DNA of 64,000 bases. Source: Bacteroidales bacterium (GTDB lineage: Bacteria; Bacteroidota; Bacteroidia; Bacteroidales; F082). The notes under the pieces are model-generated. The model had not been told where the DNA came from. It saw only the letters and a list, made by a program, of their open reading frames with translations, and did not search any database. The DNA lies in assembly GCA_017538795.1 (NCBI GenBank), contig JAFYIE010000075.1, positions 1 through 64,000 of the forward strand, given 5' to 3'. The translations under genes and the position numbers were made by a program. This document shows positions 18,173 through 26,962 of the stretch, piece after piece (position 1 is the stretch's first letter; each line of letters begins with the position of its first letter).

Positions 18173-19243
18173 ATGATTATTGAAGGAAAACAGAAGATCT
18201 GGGCTGATTATCAGAAAGACATTCCCGATGACCATTATTTTTATGTGAGAAGCTGCATACGTCAGGCGTTTTGGCCTGGTTCGGAGGTGACATTTTTGGA
18301 CATTACGAGGAATAAACTTGGCAAGGATTTTTACGAGAACCCATATCATACAACATGTGGCGGCATTGCCTATCACAGCGACACAATACCGCAGGAGACG
18401 GCGATGACAATCATTGCGCGTCAGTTTGCGCTGATGAAGGAGAGCGGTTACGAAAACTATGTGTGCTCGTGTATCACATCGTTCGGATGCTACACCGAGA
18501 CTCTTGAAACATGGCACGAATATCCTGAACTCGAGGCGAAAATAAGACAATATCTCTGGGACTCTTGCAAGAAAGAGTTCGCGAAGCCAAAATATCTCGC
18601 ACATGCCAGCGACATAATCTATAAGTTCAGGTATGACATCGCGAAACAGATGAAGTTCCCGCTCGTGAACGTCAAGACCGGCAAGCCTTTGAAGTGTGTC
18701 GAGCACATCGGATGCCATTATTCGAAGATGTTCCCGTCGAAGGGTTTCGGTGGCGCTGAGTATCCGCATGTCCTTGTCGGAATGATTGAGGCATGGGGCG
18801 GCGAGGTCGTCGACTACCCGGAGCGTCGTCACTGCTGCGGATTCGGATTCCGTCAGTATTTCGTGCAGGCCAACAGAGGCTATTCAGAGTCGAACACCCA
18901 CAAGAAATTCGAGTCGATGGAGCCATACGAGCCGGATTTGATTATCACCAACTGTCCGGGATGCCCTTATTTCTTAGACAGATGGCAATATGTCATCGCG
19001 GAGCAGACCGGCAAGACATACGGCAAGAACGGCTACGGTATCCCGGCCTTGACATACGAGGAGGTGGCAGGCTTGGTGATGGGTTACGACCCGTGGGACC
19101 TCGGCTTGCAGATGCATCAGGTCGCCATCGAGCCGTTGCTTGAGAAGATGGGAATACCATACGACCCGAAGAAGAAATATCAGGGTGTGAACGGCAAGGA
19201 CTTAGGTCAGCCGATGTGCCCGTCATGTATTAAATCAGTTTGA
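18173..19243 (+). CDS. HdrB-like subunit (CCG domain protein)
   Basis: A 356-residue protein resembling heterodisulfide reductase subunit B, whose cysteine-rich CCG domains hold the unusual clusters that reduce disulfides in methanogens. Visible are a first Cys cluster (TTCGG; CSCITSFGC) and a full second one: EHIGCHYSK, the CCGFG pair near residue 223, and NCPGCPYF. Helices between them match the family. Its true substrate here is unknown, since CoM-S-S-CoB is not expected in Bacteroidales. The next gene starts 11 bases downstream. Confidence 0.85.
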   Translation: MIIEGKQKIWADYQKDIPDDHYFYVRSCIRQAFWPGSEVTFLDITRNKLGKDFYENPYHTTCGGIAYHSDTIPQETAMTIIARQFALMKESGYENYVCSCITSFGCYTETLETWHEYPELEAKIRQYLWDSCKKEFAKPKYLAHASDIIYKFRYDIAKQMKFPLVNVKTGKPLKCVEHIGCHYSKMFPSKGFGGAEYPHVLVGMIEAWGGEVVDYPERRHCCGFGFRQYFVQANRGYSESNTHKKFESMEPYEPDLIITNCPGCPYFLDRWQYVIAEQTGKTYGKNGYGIPALTYEEVAGLVMGYDPWDLGLQMHQVAIEPLLEKMGIPYDPKKKYQGVNGKDLGQPMCPSCIKSV

Positions 19244-19254
19244 AAATCAACGTT

Positions 19255-20262
19255 ATGAAAGAGAATATATTGATCATCGGCGGCGGAGCCGCCGGAATGG
19301 AAGCAGCCACACAGTTACAAAAAATGGGGCTTAATCCTATTATTGTCGAGAAAAGCGAAGCCCTTGGCGGTCACATCGCCCAGTGGGACAGATTGTTTCC
19401 GGCGTTTCATCCTGCAAAAGATGTAGTCGCTCCGATGCTTGAGAGCGTGAAGGATGTAGATGTGCGTTTGAACACTGAAGTTACTGACATTCAGCGCAAC
19501 ACAGATGGTTTTAAAGCTGTTTTAAGCAACGGCGCAACCATCGACGCGAAGGCAGTGGTCTTGGCAACAGGCTTCGACCTTTTCAAGGCTGAGAGAAAGC
19601 AGGAATACGGCTACGGCATATATAACAACGTGATTACCAGTCTCGAGCTCGAGAAGTTTTTCAGGACAGGCAAAGACGAGCGTATCAACAACCCGAAGAA
19701 GATCGGTTTCGTACACTGTGTCGGCGCCCGCGACGTGAAAGTCGGCAACACCTATTGCTCGAAGGTGTGCTGCACCACGGCTTTGAAGCAAGCCTGCGAG
19801 ATGAAGAAAGTGTTTCCTGAGGCTGAGGTTTACACGTTCTACATGGATCTGCGTATGTTCGGCCCGGGTTACGAGGACTTGTATCTCAAGACGCAGAAAG
19901 ACTATGACGTGAAATGCGTCCGCGGCAGAGTCTGTGAAGTGTCGGAAGACATGGACGGCCGATTAGTCATCAAGGCGGAAGACACCCTGTTTGGCAAGCC
20001 TTTGAGGATGACTCTCGACCTGCTCGTTTTGATGTGCAGCATGGAGAAAAACAAGAGCATCGACGCTATACAGCAGAAGCTTGGGATCGCCAACAACAGC
20101 GATGGTTTCATGCAGAACAAAGACATGTATCTGGGCTTGAACGACACCGCTCAAGACGGAGTTTTCGTCGCCGGCACCTGCACCGCCCCGAAGTCGCTGC
20201 CCGACACCATAGCCGAGGCACGCTCAGTGGCTGTCGAAGTGTTTAACTACATTAACAGATAA
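19255..20262 (+). CDS. HdrA/QmoA-like FAD-dependent iron-sulfur subunit
   Basis: A 335-residue flavoprotein. It opens with the FAD dinucleotide-binding motif IIGGGAAGMEAA, followed by GGHIAQWDRLFP, and carries the HdrA-type cluster-binding stretch CVGARD...YCSKVCC near residues 150-170. GTCTAPKSLPDTIAEARS near the C terminus is the typical HdrA end of the FAD domain. It is much shorter than methanogen HdrA: the C-terminal ferredoxin domains are absent, and a separate small ferredoxin gene follows instead. I start at ATG 19255 because the upstream start is a TTG overlapping the HdrB stop. Role inferred: the flavin hub of the complex, and possible site of electron bifurcation or confurcation. 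Confidence 0.87.
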   Translation: MKENILIIGGGAAGMEAATQLQKMGLNPIIVEKSEALGGHIAQWDRLFPAFHPAKDVVAPMLESVKDVDVRLNTEVTDIQRNTDGFKAVLSNGATIDAKAVVLATGFDLFKAERKQEYGYGIYNNVITSLELEKFFRTGKDERINNPKKIGFVHCVGARDVKVGNTYCSKVCCTTALKQACEMKKVFPEAEVYTFYMDLRMFGPGYEDLYLKTQKDYDVKCVRGRVCEVSEDMDGRLVIKAEDTLFGKPLRMTLDLLVLMCSMEKNKSIDAIQQKLGIANNSDGFMQNKDMYLGLNDTAQDGVFVAGTCTAPKSLPDTIAEARSVAVEVFNYINR

Positions 20263-20265
20263 GCC

Positions 20266-20577
20266 ATGGATTTCGGTTTTTGTTTATCACCAAGCTCGCA
20301 TGTCAAGATGGACACCGTCGACCTCACGACGTTCAACCGTCTGAAGGAGACCAATCCTGACGTCAACACCTGCATCGCCTGCGGCTCATGCACCGCCACC
20401 TGCACGGCAGGAAACTTCACCGAGATGAGCTTCCGCCGACTCCTTCTGATGCTTCAGAGAGGCAAAGAAGACGAGGCAAAGAAAATGATTCAACGTTGCA
20501 TGCTCTGCGGCAAATGCACCCTCGTTTGTCCGCGCGGCATCAATATTCGTAAGATTTTATTAGACATTACAAGATGA
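20266..20577 (+). CDS. Small dicluster 4Fe-4S ferredoxin-like subunit (HdrC-like)
   Basis: A 103-residue protein with Cys36, 39, 42, 46 (CIACGSCTATC) and Cys78, 81, 84, 88 (CMLCGKCTLVCP), giving two predicted [4Fe-4S] clusters. It may replace the ferredoxin domain missing from the HdrA-like subunit. Starts 3 bases after that gene and overlaps the next gene by ATGA (20574-20577), so translation is probably coupled. Confidence 0.85.
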   Translation: MDFGFCLSPSSHVKMDTVDLTTFNRLKETNPDVNTCIACGSCTATCTAGNFTEMSFRRLLLMLQRGKEDEAKKMIQRCMLCGKCTLVCPRGINIRKILLDITR

Positions 20578-22301
20578 ATCCTGATATTATTTTTCACCCG
20601 TTTGTGCTCCCGTTCGTGCTCGGCATGGCTTTCGTGCTGACGTACTGCGTGGTGGGACTTTTTAGAGTTATCTGGCAGCTGCCGAAAGACGACCGCAAGA
20701 AGTTCTGGCGTTCGTTGGTGACACCTAAGACGGCATGGGCTAACATCCGCGACCTGGTTGGTGACTGCCTCTTGCACGTGAAGATATGGAAACGCAACCC
20801 GGTGCTCGGTTACATGCACTCAGCCATCGCTTTCGGCTGGTTCATGATCATCGCCATAGGACACGTCATGCTGTTCACCTTGAAACCACTCGAAGGCGTT
20901 GCGGTTGAAGGTTTCGAGCGCTCGTTCACCAACTTCTATTACCCGATTTTCTTCAAGTTCTTCGCCGAAGAAGGCAAAGTTTTCGGCTTCCTGATGGATT
21001 TCTTCCTCCTGATGATTATCAGCGGTATCCTCATCGCCGTGGTGAAGAAAATCCACTCGAAGATAGTGGGAGTGAAGCGCGTCACGAAGTTCGGTTTCGC
21101 CGACAACATGATACGTTTCGCTTTGTGGACCATCTTCCCGTTGCGACTCATCGCCGAGAAGACCGGCATTTTAGGCTTCTGGTGGGCTTATTCCATCGAC
21201 TTGTGCATCTTCATGTGCATGCTGCCGTTCACCCGATACATGCACATCCCGACGGAGGCGCTGTTTATCCTGCTGCGTCACGCCGGGCTGAATGCTCGTG
21301 AGCCTCGCAAAGGATATGCTTTGGCGCAGATCTATTCTTGCCCGAGCTGCGGCCTCTGCATCGACGCATGTCCGATGAGTGTCAACGACAAAAACAGCGG
21401 CAACACCTCAGCATATTTCATGAAGAAACTGAGAAACAAAGACTCTGAAGAAGCACGACGCATAGCCGAGACCTGTCTGATGTGCGGCAAATGTGTGATG
21501 GTGTGTCCGGTCAGCATCGAGTCGTGCGACATCAAGTTCAGCCAGAGAGCAGATATACCTTATAATATTAATAGCGACCATAGCTATCTCGAAAGCGTGG
21601 CGCCTGAAATGAAAAAAGACGCTAAAGTTCTTTATTTCGCCGGCTGCATGACCCAACTTACTCCGAAAATCATGCGCTCGATGAAGAAAATCATGGAGGC
21701 GGCAGGCGAGGAGTACGAGTTTTTGGACAAAGACGGCGGCATCTGCTGCGGAAGACCTATGATTCTCAGCGGAAAGCCAGCAGAGGCGAAGGCTATGATC
21801 GAGAAGAACACCGAGCTGATAAAGAAATCAGGAGCAAAACGCCTCGTGCTCTCGTGTCCGATTTGCTACAAGGTTTTCAAAGAAGAATATCATCTCGAAG
21901 GCATCGAGATTCTGCATCATACGCAATATATCGACGAGCTTGTGAAGGCCGGAAAACTCAAGGTCAGCAAGAACGACGTGAACTATGTCTATCACGACCC
22001 ATGCGAGCTTGGAAGAGCGTTCGGCGTTTACGACGAGCCACGTGAAGTTATTGAAAATGTTGGTAATCTACGCAAGGCGAAGTCGGAAAAAGAGCTGAGC
22101 ATATGCTGTGGCGGAAGTCTCGGCAGCTTCAACCTCACTCAGCAGGAACGCGACGAGATAACAGCAAACTCGGTCATCGACCTGATGTTCAACAAACCGG
22201 ATCAGATTGTGACGGCTTGTCCGCTTTGCTTGAAGACATTTGCCAAGAAATCGCCTGTGGCGGTCAAAGATATAGCTGAAATTGTTGCGGAGAACATTTA
22301 A
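20574..22301 (+). CDS. Membrane HdrE/HdrD-like fusion: cytochrome b-type membrane domain plus Fe-S and CCG domains
   Basis: A 575-residue protein. Residues 1-240 contain about five hydrophobic helices with His82, His97, His224 and His236, spaced like the haem b ligands of NarI/HdrE-type cytochromes. A dicluster domain follows (CPSCGLCIDACP near 259; CLMCGKCVMVCP near 302). The C-terminal half has two CCG domains (YFAGCM, CCGRPM, CPIC; then HDPCELG, CCGGSLG, CPLC), as in HdrD. The fusion would connect the soluble HdrABC-like subunits to the membrane, probably to menaquinone; this is inference. It differs from QmoC, which lacks the CCG half. Confidence 0.85.
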   Translation: MNPDIIFHPFVLPFVLGMAFVLTYCVVGLFRVIWQLPKDDRKKFWRSLVTPKTAWANIRDLVGDCLLHVKIWKRNPVLGYMHSAIAFGWFMIIAIGHVMLFTLKPLEGVAVEGFERSFTNFYYPIFFKFFAEEGKVFGFLMDFFLLMIISGILIAVVKKIHSKIVGVKRVTKFGFADNMIRFALWTIFPLRLIAEKTGILGFWWAYSIDLCIFMCMLPFTRYMHIPTEALFILLRHAGLNAREPRKGYALAQIYSCPSCGLCIDACPMSVNDKNSGNTSAYFMKKLRNKDSEEARRIAETCLMCGKCVMVCPVSIESCDIKFSQRADIPYNINSDHSYLESVAPEMKKDAKVLYFAGCMTQLTPKIMRSMKKIMEAAGEEYEFLDKDGGICCGRPMILSGKPAEAKAMIEKNTELIKKSGAKRLVLSCPICYKVFKEEYHLEGIEILHHTQYIDELVKAGKLKVSKNDVNYVYHDPCELGRAFGVYDEPREVIENVGNLRKAKSEKELSICCGGSLGSFNLTQQERDEITANSVIDLMFNKPDQIVTACPLCLKTFAKKSPVAVKDIAEIVAENI

Positions 22302-22302
22302 G

Positions 22303-23277
22303 ATGAAGAATATAATTCCACCGGTTGATGTCGATTTGCTGAAGTCTGAGCTTACTGAAGACAAGTTCCTCAGGAAGACGAACCATGGCGACAACGAGAT
22401 TTACGTCGTGACATATCAGAACGCGCCCAATGTGGTGCGAGAGATAGGCCGATTGCGTGAGGAGGCTTTTCGTGCCGGCGGTGGCGGCACAGGTGAGCCG
22501 TTGGATCTGGATAAGTTCGACACCGACGAGGCCTACGGCTACAAACAACTTGTTTTGTGGGATCCTGAGGCCGAACGCGTCATCGGCGGATACAGATACG
22601 CGCTATGCGACAACATAGTTTACGACAAATTCGGTCAGCCGATACTCACCTCGTCGCATATGTTCAAGTTTTCAAAACAGTTTCTTAAGAACTACATCGA
22701 CAAGACCATCGAGCTCGGCAGGTCGTTCGTAACCGTTGATTATCAGAGCACAAGGGCAGGAAAGAAGAGCATCTTTGCTTTAGACAACCTCTTCGACGGT
22801 TTGGGTGCCCTGATGCTTCTTCACAAGGGCCAAATGGAATTTTTCTTCGGCAAGATGACCATCTACAGCCAGTATCCGACCGAGGCTCGCGAGATGATAC
22901 AGGTGTTTTTAAACAAATGGTTCGGCGCGAAGAGACGCAAGCTTATCGACTTGAAGCAGAAACTCATAGTGAAACGACCGTTCAAATATTCCAAACTCTT
23001 GAAAACCAACGATTTCAGAGAAGATTACAAGGTCTTGAAGTCGTTTGTCATGGAATATGGCGTCAACATTCCGCCGTTGGTAAATTCGTATATGAACCTC
23101 TCGCCATACATGCAATATTTTGGCACCGGCATCAACGATGAGTTCGGCGATATCTACGATTCAGGCATCCTGATACCTTTCGAAGGCATAGCCATCGACA
23201 AGCTCGAGCGGCATGTCGAGTCCTTGAAAAAGACCGGATTTGAAAGGTTGGTGTTCAGTCTGAGAAAGAAGTTTTAA
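22303..23277 (+). CDS. GNAT/hemolysin-type N-acyltransferase
   Basis: A 324-residue protein of the GNAT-like hemolysin/OlsB type (VVREIGRLREEAFRAGGGGTG, then DPEAERVIGGYRYA, IELGRSFV). Bacteroidota relatives of this length include GlsB, which N-acylates glycine to start glycine-lipid synthesis; whether this copy does so cannot be decided here. ATG 22303 lies 1 base after the preceding stop, so it is the last cistron of the Hdr-like operon; the TTG-initiated extension to 22282 is rejected. A lipid-modifying enzyme tied to a membrane redox operon is unexpected. Confidence 0.75.
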   Translation: MKNIIPPVDVDLLKSELTEDKFLRKTNHGDNEIYVVTYQNAPNVVREIGRLREEAFRAGGGGTGEPLDLDKFDTDEAYGYKQLVLWDPEAERVIGGYRYALCDNIVYDKFGQPILTSSHMFKFSKQFLKNYIDKTIELGRSFVTVDYQSTRAGKKSIFALDNLFDGLGALMLLHKGQMEFFFGKMTIYSQYPTEAREMIQVFLNKWFGAKRRKLIDLKQKLIVKRPFKYSKLLKTNDFREDYKVLKSFVMEYGVNIPPLVNSYMNLSPYMQYFGTGINDEFGDIYDSGILIPFEGIAIDKLERHVESLKKTGFERLVFSLRKKF

Positions 23278-23280
23278 GAT

Positions 23281-25344
23281 TTACTTATTTCTCTCCTTCA
23301 CTATCTCATCCTGTTTATCCTTTGGCATTGGAGTGTAGTTGTTAAACTCCATCGAGTAGTTTGCGCGGCCTGAAGAGAGGTTACGTAACGCTGTGGCGTA
23401 TCCGAACATTTCCATCAGCGGGACGAAGGCGTCGAGTTTCTGCGAGCCTTTGCGGAAACGGCGCATTGCCTCGATACGTCCGCGGCGTTTGTTGAGGTCG
23501 CCTGTGACATTGCCGATGTAGTCGTCAGGGGTGTTGACTTCCACCTTCATCATAGGCTCGAGGAGCACAGGGTTAGCCTTCATGAACGCCTGTTTGAAAC
23601 ACATCTGGGCGCAGAGCTGGAACGCCATGTCGGATGAGTCGACGGGGTGGGAGCTACCGTCCACGAGCACACATTTCACGTCGACGACAGGATAGCCTGC
23701 GAACGGGCCTTTGTTCATGGCGGCGAGCAGACCTTTCTCCACCGAAGGGATGAACTCTTTCGGCACAACGCCGCCTTTGGTGATGTCGACAAACTCGAAG
23801 CCCTTGCCTGGGTTAGGCTCGAAGCGGATGACTGTATGCGCGAACTGCCCTTTGCCGCCGCTCTGCTTCGCGAATTTGTAGTTGCACTCGAACTGCGACG
23901 TGATAGTCTCGCGGAACGACACCGAAGGCGCGCCGACGGTGACGGGGACTTTAAACTCGTCCTTCAGACGGTCTACGATGATTTCGAGATGCAGCTCGCC
24001 CATGCCTGCGATGATGGTCTCTTCTGTCTCCTCGTCGAAATGAGCGCGGAACGACGGGTCTTCGTTACAGAGCTTAGCCAACGCCTCGCCGAGTTTGTTA
24101 CGGTTCTTCTTGTCGTCGAGGTTCACCTTCATCTCGATAACCGCCGGCGGGATGTGGATGTTTTCGAGCAGCAACGGTGCGTTCTCGTCGCACAAGGTGT
24201 CGCCGGTACGAGTTATCTTCATGCCCACGAGAGCCACGATCTCGCCAGCGCCAGCCTCTTGAATCTCTTCACGTTCCTTCGCCTTGATGCGGAATATTCG
24301 TCCGATGCGTTCGTTCTTGCCTTTGTTGGTGTTGTAGACGCTCATTCCGTTGGTGATCTTACCGCTGAACACACGGATAAACGTCTGCTGTCCCACATAC
24401 GGGTCGTTGATGAGCTTGAACGCCAAGGCTGCCAAAGGCTCGCTTTCGATAGGATTGCGCTGGCATGTCTTCTCTTCGTCGTAAGGGTCGTGCGCAATGA
24501 TGGCGCCGAGGTCCTTCGGCGAGGGCAGGTAGTCGACAATGGCGTCGAGCAACAGCTGGATACCTTTGTTTTTATATGCCGAACCGCACAACACCGGCAC
24601 CATCATCAGCTTGATGGTGGCCTTGCGGATAGCTTCTTTCAATTTGTCGAGCGGGATCTCTTCTTCGGCGAGATACAACTCAGCGATGTCGTCGTCGAAG
24701 TCGGCGACGTGCTCGATGAGGTTCTGACGGGCAGCTTGTGCCTGAGCCATCATATTCTCTGGGATAGGTCCGACAACACGTTCTTTCTCCTTGAAAATCA
24801 CAGAGTTCATGTTGACAAGGTCGATCATGCCCTCGAAGGTGTTCTCCACGCCTATAGGCAGATGCAGCGGCACCGCGTTAGCTCCGAGATATTTGTTCAT
24901 CTGGCTCACCACCTCGTTGAAGTCGGCGCCGGTACGGTCCATCTTGTTGACGAAGGCGATACGTGGCACACGGTATTTGTCGGCCTGGTTCCACACCGTC
25001 TCGCTCTGTGGCTGCACGCCTCCAACGGCGCAAAACACCGCCACCATGCCGTCGATGACACGCAACGAGCGTTCCACTTCCACGGTGAAATCGACGTGGC
25101 CGGGAGTGTCGATAAGGTTGATCTGATAGTCGTTCCAATGCGCCGTGATAGCCGCTGAAGCGATGGTGATACCGCGTTCCTGCTCCTGTTTCATGAAGTC
25201 CATGGTAGCCTGACCGTCATGCGTCTCGCCGACTTTACGGTTTACGCCGGTGAAAAATAATATACGTTCCGAAACTGTTGTTTTACCTGCGTCGATATGC
25301 GCCGCGATACCGATGTTTCTAAGTTTTGAGATATTCTGACTCAT
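23281..25344 (-). CDS. fusA: Translation elongation factor G
   Basis: A 687-residue GTPase that moves tRNA and mRNA through the ribosome. G1 is AHIDAGKT (residues 15-22), G2 RGITI (57-61), G3 DTPGH (79-83), G4 NKMD (133-136) and G5 GSAYKN. All five translational domains appear present by length, and the C-terminal domain V ends in RANYSMEFNNYTPMP. All GTPase motifs look intact. It stands alone rather than in a rpsL-rpsG-fusA string, so it may be a second EF-G paralogue. Its own -7 element lies at 25394-25401. Confidence 0.96.
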   Translation of the reverse strand: MSQNISKLRNIGIAAHIDAGKTTVSERILFFTGVNRKVGETHDGQATMDFMKQEQERGITIASAAITAHWNDYQINLIDTPGHVDFTVEVERSLRVIDGMVAVFCAVGGVQPQSETVWNQADKYRVPRIAFVNKMDRTGADFNEVVSQMNKYLGANAVPLHLPIGVENTFEGMIDLVNMNSVIFKEKERVVGPIPENMMAQAQAARQNLIEHVADFDDDIAELYLAEEEIPLDKLKEAIRKATIKLMMVPVLCGSAYKNKGIQLLLDAIVDYLPSPKDLGAIIAHDPYDEEKTCQRNPIESEPLAALAFKLINDPYVGQQTFIRVFSGKITNGMSVYNTNKGKNERIGRIFRIKAKEREEIQEAGAGEIVALVGMKITRTGDTLCDENAPLLLENIHIPPAVIEMKVNLDDKKNRNKLGEALAKLCNEDPSFRAHFDEETEETIIAGMGELHLEIIVDRLKDEFKVPVTVGAPSVSFRETITSQFECNYKFAKQSGGKGQFAHTVIRFEPNPGKGFEFVDITKGGVVPKEFIPSVEKGLLAAMNKGPFAGYPVVDVKCVLVDGSSHPVDSSDMAFQLCAQMCFKQAFMKANPVLLEPMMKVEVNTPDDYIGNVTGDLNKRRGRIEAMRRFRKGSQKLDAFVPLMEMFGYATALRNLSSGRANYSMEFNNYTPMPKDKQDEIVKERNK

Positions 25345-25393
25345 TTGCTATATGATTTTCAAGAAGTTAAAGAATTTATAAAAATTCAGTTTG

Positions 25394-25401
25394 CAAAGAT
25401 A
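25394..25401 (-). promoter_or_regulatory. -7 promoter element for fusA
   Basis: TATCTTTG on the - strand, 50 bases upstream of the fusA start, divergent from the element at 25426-25433. Confidence 0.65.
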
Positions 25402-25425
25402 TGAATAATTTTCAAAAAAATCTCT

Positions 25426-25433
25426 TATTTTTG
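25426..25433 (+). promoter_or_regulatory. -7 promoter element for the symporter gene
   Basis: TATTTTTG matches TAnnTTTG, 22 bases upstream of ATG 25456. Confidence 0.65.
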
Positions 25434-25455
25434 CATCAAATTTTAAAGACGGCAA

Positions 25456-26922
25456 ATGTCAATCTCGTTTTATCATATTTTAGGTATCGTGCTTTCTATC
25501 GTTTTGATAGAAGTCGTTGGTATTCTGTCGGTTAGGCGCGTGAAAAACGAGAGCGACTTCAACACTGGCAGTGGCAGGGCAGGAACGTGGGTCGTGGCCG
25601 GTACCATCATGGGCACGCTCGTTGGCGGACAGTCGACGGTTGGAACGGCACAGCTCGCGTTCAGTTTCGGCATCTCGGCATGGTGGTTCACCATGGGAAT
25701 GGCGCTCGGATGCGTGGCACTCGCTATCGGTTATATTGTCCCGTTGAGACGAAGTGGAAGCACCACGCTCCTCGAGGTGGTTCGTAAGGAATACGGCCGA
25801 AAAGCCGAGATGACAGGCTCGGTGCTTTGCTCGCTCGGCATGTTTATCAGCATCATCGCGCAGGTGCTGTCGGCCTCGGCGCTTCTGATGACGCTGTTCA
25901 GCATCCCGTTCTGGGTTGCTGCGATAATAGCTGCGATAATCATGACGCTTTACGTGGTCTTCGGCGGCTTGTGGAGCGCAGGCATCGGCGGCGTGGTGAA
26001 GATCATCCTGTTGTCATTGTCGGCGTTGGCGGCGGGCGCCATCGTGCTCGCTCTCTCGAACGGATACACCGGCCTGGTTGACACCATAAAACACGTCATG
26101 TTGAACACCGACATCCAATCTATCGACGGCTTGAGCACCATTCAGGATGTGAATCATAAATATCAGAATCTGTTCGCGCGAGGCGTCTCAAAAGACGTGG
26201 GCTCCTGTCTGTCGGTCATCTTGGGCGTTCTCTCGACTCAGACTTACGCTCAGGCTATCTGGGCGGGACGTGCCGACAGCGTGGCCCGCAAAGGAGCACT
26301 GATCTCGGCGTTTCTGTCGATCCCAATCGGCTTCGCCTGCGTGATGGTCGGTATGTACATGAGAGCCAATTACATCACTGGCGACGAGTTTAACGCACTG
26401 ACAGCCATGGGGAAAGACATCCCCGAAGGTCTCAGCATGATGAAGAGTTCCGCTCAGGCGTTCCCGATGTTCGTAACCAACCACATGCCGAATTTCCTTG
26501 GCGGAATAGTGCTCGGAACCCTGCTGATAACCATCATCATCGGCGGCTCGGGGCTCACCTTAGGCGCTTCGACGATTTTGGTGAAAGATGTATTCAAGCC
26601 ACAAAACAAGCTCCTGGTTTCTAGGATGACCATCGTTGGGATACAGCTCGTAGCAGTCATCGTAGCAGCATCATTTTCAGGACGTTACATCAACGATTTA
26701 GGATTTTTGTCGATGGGGTTGAGGACGACCGCAACCTTCGTGCCGCTCACCCTGGCGCTGTTTTTCCCTGGTAGATTCAAGTCGAAATGGGTCTTCATCT
26801 CAATTATTTTCGGAACCGGATGCCTTATTTTTGGAGAATTAGTATCTTTGCCAGTCGATTCAATCTACATCGGGTTGCTCGGCTCAATTTTATGTTGTCT
26901 TATTGGCCGCAAAAAGAGTTGA
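25456..26922 (+). CDS. Sodium:solute symporter family transporter
   Basis: A 488-residue inner-membrane protein with about 13 hydrophobic segments. The N-terminal pattern FNTGSGRAGTWVVAGTIMGTLVGGQSTVG, seen here in parts, and QTYAQAIWAGRADSVARKGA around residue 260 are typical of the SSS (LeuT-fold) family, which couples solute import to sodium. The substrate is not evident. It is followed 40 bases downstream by a threonine aldolase-like gene on the same strand, so an amino acid is one possibility. The stop codon lies in heptad array C. Confidence 0.87.
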   Translation: MSISFYHILGIVLSIVLIEVVGILSVRRVKNESDFNTGSGRAGTWVVAGTIMGTLVGGQSTVGTAQLAFSFGISAWWFTMGMALGCVALAIGYIVPLRRSGSTTLLEVVRKEYGRKAEMTGSVLCSLGMFISIIAQVLSASALLMTLFSIPFWVAAIIAAIIMTLYVVFGGLWSAGIGGVVKIILLSLSALAAGAIVLALSNGYTGLVDTIKHVMLNTDIQSIDGLSTIQDVNHKYQNLFARGVSKDVGSCLSVILGVLSTQTYAQAIWAGRADSVARKGALISAFLSIPIGFACVMVGMYMRANYITGDEFNALTAMGKDIPEGLSMMKSSAQAFPMFVTNHMPNFLGGIVLGTLLITIIIGGSGLTLGASTILVKDVFKPQNKLLVSRMTIVGIQLVAVIVAASFSGRYINDLGFLSMGLRTTATFVPLTLALFFPGRFKSKWVFISIIFGTGCLIFGELVSLPVDSIYIGLLGSILCCLIGRKKS

Positions 26923-26961
26923 ATTTTAATTCTTAAATCTTGAATCTTTAAATCTTAAAAA
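26919..26961. repeat. Heptad repeat array C (between symporter and aldolase genes)
   Basis: Six units of TTGAATT/TTAAATC type, 7-base period with one 8-base unit. The symporter stop codon TGA (26920-26922) is in the first unit; the array fills the whole spacer up to the next ATG. Same sequence class as array B. Confidence 0.7.
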
Positions 26962-26962
26962 T

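Noticed and set aside
23647..25158. A 503-codon open frame on the + strand opposite fusA
   Set aside because: It lies wholly antisense to a clear EF-G gene; codon bias of the real gene keeps the opposite frame open. The translation is His/Val/Arg/Asp-rich without any domain pattern.
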